Source of the DNA: Roseimaritima sp.
Lineage (GTDB): Bacteria; Planctomycetota; Planctomycetia; Pirellulales; Pirellulaceae
Length of the DNA stretch: 9,820 nucleotides
Direction: 5' to 3'
Assembly: GCA_007124075.1 (NCBI GenBank)
Contig: SLFV01000409.1
Span: forward strand, 1 to 9,820
How positions within the stretch are numbered: the stretch's first letter is position 1; every line of letters begins with the position of its first letter. Shown piece by piece: positions 1 through 6,806 of the stretch. The notes beneath the pieces are model-generated. The model saw nothing but the letters and a program-made list of their open reading frames with translations. It was not told the origin of the DNA and did not search any database. The position numbers were made by a program, and so were the translations under genes.

Positions 1-719
1 CCGCGGTCAAGCGTGGTACGCTGTCGGCAGCCGAAATCCGCAGGATCGGCTTTCCCTGGTCGCCCCAAATGGTGGAACGTTCGCGTCGCAGTACCGGCGC
101 AACGATTGCGGCGGGTCGAGCCGCGTTGACCGACGGGGTGTCGGCTAATTTGGCTGGCGGCACGCACCACGCATTCGCCGATTGTGGCGAGGGATACTGC
201 GTTTTCAACGATGCGGCGGTGGCACTCCGAGTCCTGGCTGACCAGGGCCTTCTGCGGTCTGGATGCGTGATTGATTGCGATGTTCATCAGGGCAACGGGA
301 CTGCATCCATCCTATCCGACGATCCGCGTTTCTTCACGTTTTCGATTCATAACGGCAAAAACTTTCCGTCCAGGAAGGTCCCCAGCGATTTAGATATCGC
401 CCTGCCCGATGGTACCGGCGACGCTGCCTATCTGCAGGCGTTGGAGGGTGGGCTAAGCAGAATATTTGACGGTGGTCGGTATTTTGATCTGGTGATCTAC
501 TTAGCGGGAGCCGATCCGTACCAACACGACCGCCTGGGGCGACTGGCGCTGACCCTCTCAGGTTTGGGGAAGCGAGACAGCTTGGTTCTAGAAACCTGTC
601 ACCAACGTAATATTCCTGTTGCGATTGCAATGGCGGGCGGGTATGCCGTCGATGTAGCCCAAATTGTTGCGATTCATGCGCAAACGCTCCGGATAGCCAG
701 AAACTATCAGTGGGCGTAA
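1..719 (+). CDS. Histone deacetylase superfamily protein, class IV (HDAC11)-like, 5' end outside window
   Basis: Partial zinc-dependent deacylase. The reading frame is open from base 3, adding 22 residues before the first Met at 69, and the N-terminus lies outside the window. Numbered from that Met, these are visible: a GGTHHAF motif with the tandem active-site His (33-34), a DVHQGNGT motif carrying zinc ligands Asp71 and His73, a GAD motif with the third ligand (Asp149), and a GGY motif with the catalytic Tyr192. All catalytic positions in view are intact. The HQGNG form and the block around HDRLGRLALTLSGLGKRD resemble human HDAC11 (class IV) more than AcuC or class I/II enzymes. Bacterial members act on small acetylated or acylated substrates or on protein lysines, and the substrate cannot be read here. 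HDAC11 itself is a good long-chain fatty deacylase, which is family knowledge and not evidence for this protein. The next gene starts 116 bases downstream on the same strand. Confidence 0.9.
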   Translation, partial: AVKRGTLSAAEIRRIGFPWSPQMVERSRRSTGATIAAGRAALTDGVSANLAGGTHHAFADCGEGYCVFNDAAVALRVLADQGLLRSGCVIDCDVHQGNGTASILSDDPRFFTFSIHNGKNFPSRKVPSDLDIALPDGTGDAAYLQALEGGLSRIFDGGRYFDLVIYLAGADPYQHDRLGRLALTLSGLGKRDSLVLETCHQRNIPVAIAMAGGYAVDVAQIVAIHAQTLRIARNYQWA

Positions 720-825
720 CGCTGTGCTGCGGCGTGCTTGGTGTATCATGACATGCTTGTGTTTTGAAATAATTGGCTTTTTCTTTCCTGTCGCGTCGCT
801 CGTCGCGTGGGAGATCCAAGGGATT

Positions 826-830
826 GAGGG
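826..830 (+). promoter_or_regulatory. Shine-Dalgarno supporting ATG at 836
   Basis: GAGGG lies 5 bases before the ATG at 836. It supports that start over an in-frame TTG at 773, which would add 21 Arg/Ser-rich residues in front of the signal peptide. Confidence 0.5.
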
Positions 831-835
831 CAACC

Positions 836-1723
836 ATGGTTCGACTTTGCATACTTCTGATCGCTGTCGTCACCGCAGGAGGGCGGGTTCGTTCAGCGGA
901 CCCGCGACCCCAAGTCTTGGACCTTAGCGCCGACTCCGCCAACGAGGTCGGCACGCTAGGGTTAACGATCGATCAACAGACCTTTCTCCTTCCGGCTCCC
1001 ACGATGCAACTGGGCATGACCGACCAGCAACAGCAGGAAGCCTTGCGGTTGGCAGCGGATAAGTATCCACTGGAGCGATTTACGAGGGATTCAATCGTTT
1101 CTCCGTTTGTTTTCCAACGCACCAACCTTACCGACGGCGAAGGTCAGCGGATCGGGTATCAACTGGATGTGTGGTTTGTTGCCTACGGATCGATCCCAGA
1201 ATTAGTGGAACGTGACCTGCTCCGCAGATTGACAGCTACGGACCAGACCGACGATGGTGAGGGAGCCGCACTGGACGCGGAAGAACTTGCACAACGCAAG
1301 ATTACGATCGTCCAGCCCGAGGGCATCACGCGCGGATTGTTTCAGTTTTCCGCTCCGCTGCTTGATCGCGTTCAGGTGGCTGCGGTTGCGGGCACCGAAC
1401 AGGTCGTGCGCAACGATCTGCTGCGGGGAGTCATTCAAATCGATCCTCGTTTTGACGCCGATCCTACGTATCCCAATCGCTGGTGGCCAGAAGACGAGAG
1501 CTCCGACCGTTTTGGCGTAGCCGCCGTCGCCTATCACGGTTTCGTCGGCTATGCTCAAGCGACCCAAATGATTGAACCTGAGGGGGCAATGCTGGTGGAA
1601 TGCCACGCGTTACTGCACGAGCCCTACGAGTGGTTTGACGGCCGGGCTTTGCTTGCCAGTAAACTGCCACTTTTGGTCCAGGACAATGTCCGCGGCTTCC
1701 GCCGAGCATTATCCCGACGCTGA
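836..1723 (+). CDS. Hypothetical secreted protein, 295 aa
   Basis: I do not recognise a family. The ATG at 836 has a GAGGG ribosome site and puts a short basic start and a hydrophobic stretch (residues 4-14) right at the N-terminus, as in a Sec signal peptide. Cleavage probably falls around residues 16-21. There is no lipobox Cys and no further membrane segment, so the mature protein should be periplasmic or exported. Residues 40-60 and 90-120 (including a LDVWFVAYGS stretch) and 205-265 (aromatic-rich, with a NRWWPED stretch) look like ordered domain cores. Residues 132-150 are acidic and probably a loop. One Cys remains in the mature part (Cys256), so no disulfide is expected. It is 116 bases after the deacetylase gene and runs convergently into the HNH gene with 36 bases between stops. 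Codon use looks like its neighbours. It is a real gene of unknown function. Confidence 0.8.
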   Translation: MVRLCILLIAVVTAGGRVRSADPRPQVLDLSADSANEVGTLGLTIDQQTFLLPAPTMQLGMTDQQQQEALRLAADKYPLERFTRDSIVSPFVFQRTNLTDGEGQRIGYQLDVWFVAYGSIPELVERDLLRRLTATDQTDDGEGAALDAEELAQRKITIVQPEGITRGLFQFSAPLLDRVQVAAVAGTEQVVRNDLLRGVIQIDPRFDADPTYPNRWWPEDESSDRFGVAAVAYHGFVGYAQATQMIEPEGAMLVECHALLHEPYEWFDGRALLASKLPLLVQDNVRGFRRALSRR

Positions 1724-1759
1724 TACAGGTGCCCCTTTTTTCCGATGTCAGCGCCGCGG

Positions 1760-2365
1760 TCACCCCATGGCGGGCAAGAATGTTTTCCAGCATTCGTATC
1801 GCGGGTCATCGGTCGCCTGCACCAGCAGCGGACTGTGCTGTGGTTTCACGGGAGTCTTCAGCAACTGCATGTTGGCTTGTTGCGGCGTCCGCCCTCCTTT
1901 GCGACTGTTGCACCGCAAGCAGCAGCAAACGATGTTTTCCCAGCTCGTCTCGCCTCCCAGCGAACGCGGAACCACATGATCCAAACTCAACTGGTTTGTC
2001 GGCTTCGATTGTCCGCAGTACTGGCACTTATGATCGTCGCGGGCAAACAGATTTTTACGATTGAAACGAACCGAGTTATGCGGCATGCGATCAAAACGAG
2101 TCAAACGCACGATCCGCGGAACCTGCAATTCAAACGATACCGCTTGGATATACTCCTCGTCGGGTTGCTTCTCCAGCGACGTCAACTGACTTAGTTCGCA
2201 CCACGATTCGAAATCGTAGCTAACGTAAGCCCCGCTTTCCAACGCGATCACTTCCGCACAATTGCGGTACAAAATCGTCAAAGCCCGACGGACATTGACT
2301 ACGCGTGTGGCCATGAAAAAGCGGTTCAGAACCAATACATTACTTTGTAACGCACTCGCAGACAT
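1760..2365 (-). CDS. HNH endonuclease family protein, 201 aa
   Basis: The C-terminal half is a zinc-finger HNH nuclease domain: CQYC (Cys114, Cys117), then LSLDHVVPRSLGG with catalytic His130, WENIV with Asn144, and CLRCNSRKGG with Cys149/Cys152 and Asn153. The paired CxxC motifs should bind a structural zinc around the beta-beta-alpha-metal fold. The run of Cys148-149 plus Cys147 gives an unusual CCC triplet. The N-terminal 90 residues (a VLVLNRFFMATRVVNVRRALT-type opening) form a conserved extension seen in many stand-alone bacterial HNH proteins and have no assigned role. The start at 2365 is chosen because AAGGGGGGG lies 5 bases upstream. A GTG at 2413 would add 16 residues without that signal. 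No intron, intein, phage or restriction partner is adjacent, so it looks like a chromosomal housekeeping or repair-type nuclease; the target is unknown. Confidence 0.88.
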   Translation of the reverse strand: MSASALQSNVLVLNRFFMATRVVNVRRALTILYRNCAEVIALESGAYVSYDFESWCELSQLTSLEKQPDEEYIQAVSFELQVPRIVRLTRFDRMPHNSVRFNRKNLFARDDHKCQYCGQSKPTNQLSLDHVVPRSLGGETSWENIVCCCLRCNSRKGGRTPQQANMQLLKTPVKPQHSPLLVQATDDPRYECWKTFLPAMG

Positions 2366-2370
2366 GCCGT

Positions 2371-2379
2371 CCCCCCCTT
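2371..2379 (-). promoter_or_regulatory. Strong Shine-Dalgarno of the HNH gene
   Basis: On the minus strand this reads AAGGGGGGG, ending 5 bases before the ATG at 2365. It is the clearest ribosome site in the window and decides the start of the HNH gene. Confidence 0.55.
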
Positions 2380-2721
2380 GATGAAACAGTCGGTCGACCG
2401 ATCGATCACTCACCGTCGATTACCGGATACCGGAGTAGAACGGAACGGAATCAACCAACCAGAAGAATCCATTCAGGCCAAAGCGCTCTCCTGCCAGCGG
2501 TCCTGGAACCACTTTTCCTCAATTCTAGCGATCTAGCAACCGGATGAACAACGATTTGGCCCAGCGTCCATCTACTTTTCTGACATCCGTGGGCAGCCAG
2601 CAGGTTCGCTAACCGTCTTGAGAAAAACGGACGCTGACGCTTTGGGCTTCCGTTGCCAGCAATCATGGCCTCTGCCCTCGATCTTTTCCGGCAACACGCA
2701 ACAGAAATTGCAGGGAAAACT

Positions 2722-2753
2722 GGTTGCGAGCAACCGCACGGGGTTAGTACGAT
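2722..2753 (+). promoter_or_regulatory. Candidate sigma-70-type promoter overlapped by an inverted repeat
   Basis: TTGCGA (2724-2729) and TACGAT (2748-2753) are separated by 18 bases, each matching 4 of 6 consensus positions. A perfect inverted repeat, GGTTGC-GA-GCAACC (2722-2735), covers the -35 hexamer and could be an operator. Transcription would start near 2760, in front of the Cys-rich protein gene. Each element alone could be chance, and only the arrangement makes it worth noting. Confidence 0.3.
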
Positions 2754-2866
2754 AGAGAGGTCGAGGGAGTGTTATTGTGGTTGCCAAGACGCCAGTCCGG
2801 TCTAACCGTAGCCCGGTTCAGCCGTCCGACCTTGGCAGCCAGTCTTCTTTTCAGGAAAATAAATCG

Positions 2867-3172
2867 ATGCCGCACTTTAGGTGTGATTGCTGCCAACGCA
2901 CGTTCAGCGTGCAGCAAGTGAAGTGTTATCAAATGCGAATCCAGTTTTGCACGAAGGGGGCGGACGAGGAGATCACCGCCGAAGAACGCGACCACTTGTT
3001 GGAGATCCATGAACTGCTGAGTCAGTTAAAGCAACCGCACCTGTCGCAACCTCCGGAGATCGACGAAACGCCCGAGATGCACTTTCAACTGTGCCCCAAG
3101 TGTTACACCCAGTATGCAACCAATCCCCTACACCCCGTACCAGCTAGGCCGATGGGTTTCAGTAATAATTGA
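2867..3172 (+). CDS. Small cysteine-rich, probable zinc-binding protein, 101 aa
   Basis: Family not recognised. The protein opens with FRCDCCQ (Cys6, Cys8, Cys9) and ends with LCPKC (Cys76, Cys79). The two CxxC knuckles are about 67 residues apart and would form one zinc site if they pair, with Cys20 and Cys28 as further candidates. Between them, residues 35-55 are charged and predicted helical (EEITAEERDHLLEIHELL). There is no signal peptide or membrane segment, so it should be cytoplasmic. The ATG at 2867 has AGGAAA 8 bases upstream and begins just before the first knuckle. An in-frame GTG at 2777 has a better-looking GAGGGAG 7 bases upstream and would add 30 polar, low-complexity residues, so the true start is open. 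It converges on the glycosyltransferase gene with 50 bases between stops. A role as a small zinc-ribbon adaptor or regulator is only a guess. Confidence 0.65.
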   Translation: MPHFRCDCCQRTFSVQQVKCYQMRIQFCTKGADEEITAEERDHLLEIHELLSQLKQPHLSQPPEIDETPEMHFQLCPKCYTQYATNPLHPVPARPMGFSNN

Positions 3173-3222
3173 GTGACGGACTGTTCGGCGAGCCCGGGAA
3201 CCACTTTCCTGCCCTGCGGAAC

Positions 3223-4344
3223 TCAAAGGCGGCCGCGCCAGGTGACCTTGCGTCCGCAAAGGTGAATCGCAAACGCCCACCACTGGATCAGCAGGAATAT
3301 CGTGACCGCCACGGGATGCAGAGCGGCTCCCAGCGGAGATTGATCCAGACGCACAGCATTCCCCAGACGCGGTATCCAACCGACAATGACGGCTGTCAGG
3401 GCCAGCCCGAAGGAGAAACTGAGCGGATCGGCGGCCGCCTGATACAAGAACCACCAGGGCAGGACCGTACCGCCGAATAGTAGAACGCTAAAGGGCACGA
3501 TCAGCCGAGCGTTGGCGATTCCTTCGTCCGCATTTTTCAGCAGGCCGCGGATGACTTCACTGGCGCTGCGATACATGCGACAATCGGCCAGCCGAGTCCC
3601 ATCGACCACATCGGTACTTAATTCCGCCTGGCGATAAATCCGCGGCAGTTGGATGCCATCGTGGCGCGATGCCTTTATCGCAGCGTGGGTCCCCGCACGC
3701 TGGTAAGCGTCTTTGCGTGTTAAAAAAAACTGTCCACATCCAGCCGCGAATCCCGGTTGCCGACTGGCCCGCATTCTGCCAAGTGGTAAAAAGCCAAGCA
3801 ACATGACGTGCATCATCGGAATCAGTAACTTTTCCAGCAGCGTTCCCGTCTCCTGCCGCGGAAACGCGCTTAACAGATCCACGTGCTGGCTGTTCGCGTA
3901 CCCCCACATCCGTCGCAGCGCATCGCTTTGCAATCGCACGTCTGCATCCAGAAACACCATCCAGTCATGGCTTGCCTGTTGTGCCAATTGGGAACAGGCA
4001 TACTGTTTTCCGTTCCAACCCGTTGGCGGCCCCGTCCCTGTGATCAAGCGGACACGTTGATCATTACTGGAAAGCTGTCGGACAATCTGGCCGGTTGCAT
4101 CGCTGGACTGGTCGTCCATCACGATGACCTCCAACTGGACGGCTTGGCTGGAAAGCACGCAGTGGACGCACGCCGCGATTCCGTTGGCCTCGTTACGTGC
4201 CGGGATCAAAACGGAAATCTGAGGTATTGGGTCTCGATTTTGCGATGGCTCCGGCGGAGGAAAGTACTGACGCACGTTGCCCCAATAAACCAGCAAAGGA
4301 ATGCAACCCAAAAACAGACAAAACAACAGCAGTACTAGGCTCAC
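3223..4344 (-). CDS. GT2-family glycosyltransferase, CrtQ-like (carotenoid glycosylation), 373 aa
   Basis: Membrane-anchored family 2 glycosyltransferase. From the GTG at 4344 it has an N-terminal membrane helix (residues 1-22), a GT-A domain with ISVLIPARNE (43-52), VMDDQSSD with Asp77-Asp78 for nucleotide binding, WNGKQ (110-114), the FLDADV motif (Asp133, Asp135) for metal/UDP-sugar, and GCGQFFLTR (202-210). Hydrophobic helices follow near 284-305, 310-328 and 343-360. Length and layout match Staphylococcus CrtQ (375 aa), which esterifies glucose to 4,4'-diaponeurosporenoate. The expected acidic pair before the acceptor helix appears as HDGIQL (His228-Asp229). The GTG overlaps the upstream acyltransferase stop in a GTGA, which implies translational coupling. 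A TTG at 4413 would add 23 residues and a 73-base overlap. Hopanoid-type and other membrane GT2 enzymes look similar, so the carotenoid role rests on gene context. Confidence 0.85.
   Translation of the reverse strand: MSLVLLLFCLFLGCIPLLVYWGNVRQYFPPPEPSQNRDPIPQISVLIPARNEANGIAACVHCVLSSQAVQLEVIVMDDQSSDATGQIVRQLSSNDQRVRLITGTGPPTGWNGKQYACSQLAQQASHDWMVFLDADVRLQSDALRRMWGYANSQHVDLLSAFPRQETGTLLEKLLIPMMHVMLLGFLPLGRMRASRQPGFAAGCGQFFLTRKDAYQRAGTHAAIKASRHDGIQLPRIYRQAELSTDVVDGTRLADCRMYRSASEVIRGLLKNADEGIANARLIVPFSVLLFGGTVLPWWFLYQAAADPLSFSFGLALTAVIVGWIPRLGNAVRLDQSPLGAALHPVAVTIFLLIQWWAFAIHLCGRKVTWRGRL
4341..4344 (-). other. GTGA stop/start overlap
   Basis: On the minus strand the acyltransferase TGA and the glycosyltransferase GTG share the four bases GTGA. 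Such overlaps usually couple translation of the second gene to the first. This also favours GTG 4344 as the glycosyltransferase start, for which no strong ribosome site is visible. Confidence 0.6.
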
Positions 4345-5147
4345 TGAAAATGTTTCCCATGCTGGGGCGGAAGCGGCCTGCGCGTCAGCAACGCGCGCAT
4401 GCGTCGCATCCAATCATAGCCACCGCCCGCACCGCCATGACCGCGTAGTAACAACTGAAAGGGGGAGCAGTCACGCGCAATGACGTGCTCCGCCAAGCGG
4501 CGTTGCGTTTCGCGTAAGCGATGCGCCAAACGCGCCGACCAGGCCGGTTTGTCCTCACCACGATGGGCCGCGATGTTCAGTGGTGGGCCGAAGCAAAGCA
4601 GGCATTCGGGTAACCGCTCGTCCCAGAAGGGGTACTCCAGCGCCAACGGCACGATGATCCCCTGATCGGCCTTGCTGCACAAATGCGCCAGTCCTGGGGC
4701 AAGGGGCTGATCCAAGTCCCGGGGGTCGGAAAACCGGCCTTCGGGAGTCAACCAAATCGATGAATTTTCGGCAGCCATGATCGCGCGACTGGTCCTTAAA
4801 AACGCCGCGCTGCCCGAAGCCGAATCAAGCTGAACACCATAAAACCCCAGTCTGGCAAAGACTCGGTATTGCTCCAGTGCCTTGGCATCGATGGGGGCAA
4901 AAAAACGACGCTGCGGAAACAACTGCCGACAAAGAAATTGGGCAAGCAAAGGGTCCCACCACGAGGGGTGGTTCGCATAGATAATCATCGGCTGCGATGA
5001 TGGAATCTGCAGCGCTGCCAGGGAATCGGCGACAATCGCGATTGCATGAAAGTTGCGTCGCAACATCGATCCCAAAAAACCATGGAACCCTTTCAACAAG
5101 AAAGGGGAGGTGGTGGGTATCGAGGAAGCTTCGGGTTCGGTAGGCAC
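4341..5147 (-). CDS. PlsC-type (lysophospholipid acyltransferase superfamily) acyltransferase, 268 aa
   Basis: Glycerolipid-acyltransferase fold. The catalytic HX4D motif is NHPSWWDP (His60, Asp65), and the acceptor-phosphate-type motif is TPEGRFSDP (134-142), where the usual PEGTRS is changed to PEGRFS. A VPLALEYPFWDE stretch (166-177) is a typical later block. There is no clear transmembrane helix, so it is probably membrane-associated. The C-terminus (235-265) is a Gly-rich segment followed by an Arg-rich one (GHGGAGGGYDW then RRMRALLTRR). Its position between a carotenoid desaturase/oxygenase and a CrtQ-like enzyme suggests it acylates the carotenoid sugar, the job CrtO does in Staphylococcus, although CrtO is an unrelated family. 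A plain lysophosphatidate acyltransferase is the alternative. The GTG at 5147 is the first usable start after the in-frame TAA of the upstream gene, 60 bases earlier, and no ribosome site is evident. Confidence 0.85.
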   Translation of the reverse strand: MPTEPEASSIPTTSPFLLKGFHGFLGSMLRRNFHAIAIVADSLAALQIPSSQPMIIYANHPSWWDPLLAQFLCRQLFPQRRFFAPIDAKALEQYRVFARLGFYGVQLDSASGSAAFLRTSRAIMAAENSSIWLTPEGRFSDPRDLDQPLAPGLAHLCSKADQGIIVPLALEYPFWDERLPECLLCFGPPLNIAAHRGEDKPAWSARLAHRLRETQRRLAEHVIARDCSPFQLLLRGHGGAGGGYDWMRRMRALLTRRPLPPQHGKHFQ

Positions 5148-5207
5148 GATGATCTGAATGCGGGACAGCGTGGGGATGCGAAATAGGGAGGGGCGGTCAA
5201 CCGGCGT

Positions 5208-6770
5208 TTAGACCGTCAGCGGTGATCTGGCTTGCAGTTTTCCCCGACGGGCGTCCTGATCCAGCGAATCCGCGGCAATCCAACCGCTCATCATCACCAT
5301 CGGCATTCCGGGACCAGGATGAGCGGCACCGCCTGCGAGGTACAGACCGCGTACATCTTTGCGGCGGTTGGCAGGTTTGAAAGCCCCCAAGAATCTGCCG
5401 TGGCTGGCCAGCCCATAAATCGCACCGTTGAGGACGCGGTAACGTTCGTGAATGTCACGCGGGGTCAATGCTGATTCGTAGACAATCGCTTCGCGAATTC
5501 CCGTCATCCCGGCGGTTCGTTCCAGTTTATCCAAAATCACCTCGCGGTACTGCGGTAACATGCGTCCCCAATCATGTCCAGGCCGCAGAAACGGTGTGTG
5601 TACCAGGACGTACAAGGCCTCGCCCCCGGGGGGCGCAACGGCCGGTTCGCTGATCGCCGTCGCACACAGATAAGCCGTCGGATCGGGCGCAGGTTGGCCC
5701 TGACGATAAATCGCGTCAAACTCCTCTTCCGCATCGCGACTGAAGACGAAATTATGGTGCTGTAACTGTTCGTACCGCCGATTCAATCCCAGGTACAGCA
5801 CCACGCCACTGCAGGCTGGTTCAAACTTTGACTCGGATGCAAACTTCTGCCCCCATTTTCCCCCCAGCAGCTCACGGTACGTTCGTACCGCATCACAATT
5901 GCTGACCACTGCGTCACATTCGATTCGTTTTCCTTCGGTGGTCACCACAGCCACGACCGCAGCTTGGTCGGTTTCGATTTTGGTGGCATCGACACCGGTT
6001 TGAATCGTAACGCCCAGATGAACCGCAAGCCTTGCCAGCGCTTCGGGGACGGCTCGCGTGCCGCCAAGCGGATACCATATTCCCTCGTCGGTTTGCATGT
6101 GCGCGATACCACACAGGACCGCAGGCGATTGATCGGGGGCCGAACCCACGTACTGGGTAAAGTGATCCATCATCTGCGCCACCCGATGATCGGGCACGTG
6201 TTTCCGCACGACGGAAGCGACACTGCGGCCCATCTGGAGACTTAAAACATCTTTCAGCACCGCAGCGGAAAAGGCACCGCCGACGTCCATCGTGTCGGCC
6301 AAACCGCCGACACTTTTCCAAAAAAAGAAACGATCAGAAACGCCGTGTAGGCCTTGGGACATTTTGATGAATTTCGCGTAACCCTCACCGGATCTTGATT
6401 CACCGGTAAAAACATCCAGATTAGCGCGCATTTGAGAGACGGTTTCCACCAAATCCAGCACTGCCGCATCGTGCTTGCCATCGGCGTCAAAGAAACATCG
6501 CCATTGAGGATCCAGGCGGATCATTTCCAAGTAATTTTCGATCGGTTGATCGGATTCGGAAAAGATTTTTCGCAAGACACTGGGCAACGTCAAAATCGTC
6601 GGACCCATGTCAAAACGAAAACCATCGGCGGCCAACTGCGCCGCCTTACCGCCGACCCATTGGTTTTTCTCCAGCAGCGTTACCCGATGCCCGCGAGCTG
6701 CCAGCGTGCAGGCGCTGCCCAGTCCGGCCAGCCCGCTGCCGATAACGACGACGTTCAGTGTGTCTTTCAT
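5208..6770 (-). CDS. Carotenoid desaturase/oxygenase, CrtN/CrtP (CrtI) family, 520 aa
   Basis: FAD-dependent phytoene-desaturase-type enzyme of normal length. The N-terminus is a dinucleotide-binding fold, VVVIGSGLAGLGSA (8-21), with LLEKN (acidic residue for the ribose) and GGKAAQL following, then FRFDMGPTILTLP (52-64). The C-terminal FAD-contact signature is GLYLAGGAAHPGPGMPMVMM (about 474-493). In C30 pathways CrtN introduces double bases-to-polyene desaturations and its paralogue CrtP oxidises a terminal methyl to an aldehyde. Motifs alone do not separate these. The adjacent aldehyde dehydrogenase and CrtQ-like gene argue for the CrtP-like oxygenase role, with CrtN encoded elsewhere. The ATG at 6770 is 36 bases after the dehydrogenase stop, with AGGG 9 bases upstream. 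It probably works at the cytoplasmic membrane on squalene- or dehydrosqualene-derived substrates. Hydroxysqualene oxidase (HpnE) is a related alternative, but its usual partners HpnC and HpnD are absent here. Confidence 0.9.
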   Translation of the reverse strand: MKDTLNVVVIGSGLAGLGSACTLAARGHRVTLLEKNQWVGGKAAQLAADGFRFDMGPTILTLPSVLRKIFSESDQPIENYLEMIRLDPQWRCFFDADGKHDAAVLDLVETVSQMRANLDVFTGESRSGEGYAKFIKMSQGLHGVSDRFFFWKSVGGLADTMDVGGAFSAAVLKDVLSLQMGRSVASVVRKHVPDHRVAQMMDHFTQYVGSAPDQSPAVLCGIAHMQTDEGIWYPLGGTRAVPEALARLAVHLGVTIQTGVDATKIETDQAAVVAVVTTEGKRIECDAVVSNCDAVRTYRELLGGKWGQKFASESKFEPACSGVVLYLGLNRRYEQLQHHNFVFSRDAEEEFDAIYRQGQPAPDPTAYLCATAISEPAVAPPGGEALYVLVHTPFLRPGHDWGRMLPQYREVILDKLERTAGMTGIREAIVYESALTPRDIHERYRVLNGAIYGLASHGRFLGAFKPANRRKDVRGLYLAGGAAHPGPGMPMVMMSGWIAADSLDQDARRGKLQARSPLTV

Positions 6771-6806
6771 GATTGCCTACCCTGTTCCTCTGTCCGAATT
6801 GATTGG

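Larger units (their letters stand above)
2366..2866. other. Divergent intergenic region between the HNH gene and the Cys-rich protein gene
   Basis: About 500 bases without a convincing gene. Short open frames on the minus strand (2451-2666 and 2572-2787) have no recognisable motif and no good ribosome site. The region holds the HNH ribosome site, a perfect 12-base palindrome at 2390-2401 in the HNH leader, and near the right end a 14-base inverted repeat with promoter-like hexamers (2722-2753). Bases 2777-2866 are in frame with the downstream gene and could be its N-terminal extension if the GTG at 2777 is used. Nothing else is visible in 2402-2720. Confidence 0.5.

Noticed and set aside
334..954. 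206-codon minus-strand frame across the deacetylase end and the following gap
   Set aside because: Low-complexity, Arg/Pro/Thr-rich product overlapping intact deacetylase motifs on the other strand; a shadow frame.
1724..1759. T6 run (1736-1741) between the convergent stops of the secreted protein and HNH genes
   Set aside because: No stem of more than 3 bases precedes it on either strand, so it is not a credible intrinsic terminator.
1760..2365. HNH gene as part of a homing element or defence island
   Set aside because: No intron, intein, methyltransferase, toxin-antitoxin or phage gene is nearby, and the neighbours look like ordinary chromosomal genes.
2451..2787. Two overlapping minus-strand frames of 71 codons in the divergent intergenic region
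   Set aside because: No recognisable motif, no good ribosome site, and they mutually overlap; not convincing as genes.
3190..3208. Possible hairpin after the Cys-rich protein gene (GTTC...GAAC around a GGC/GCC core)
   Set aside because: The stem is only 4 bases before mismatch and is not followed by a T-run, so a terminator cannot be supported.
2505..3212. Near-identical GGAACCACTTT(T)CCT at about 2505 and 3197 flanking the Cys-rich gene
   Set aside because: An 11-base exact match is expected several times by chance in 10 kb, and there are no other mobile-element or attachment-site signs.
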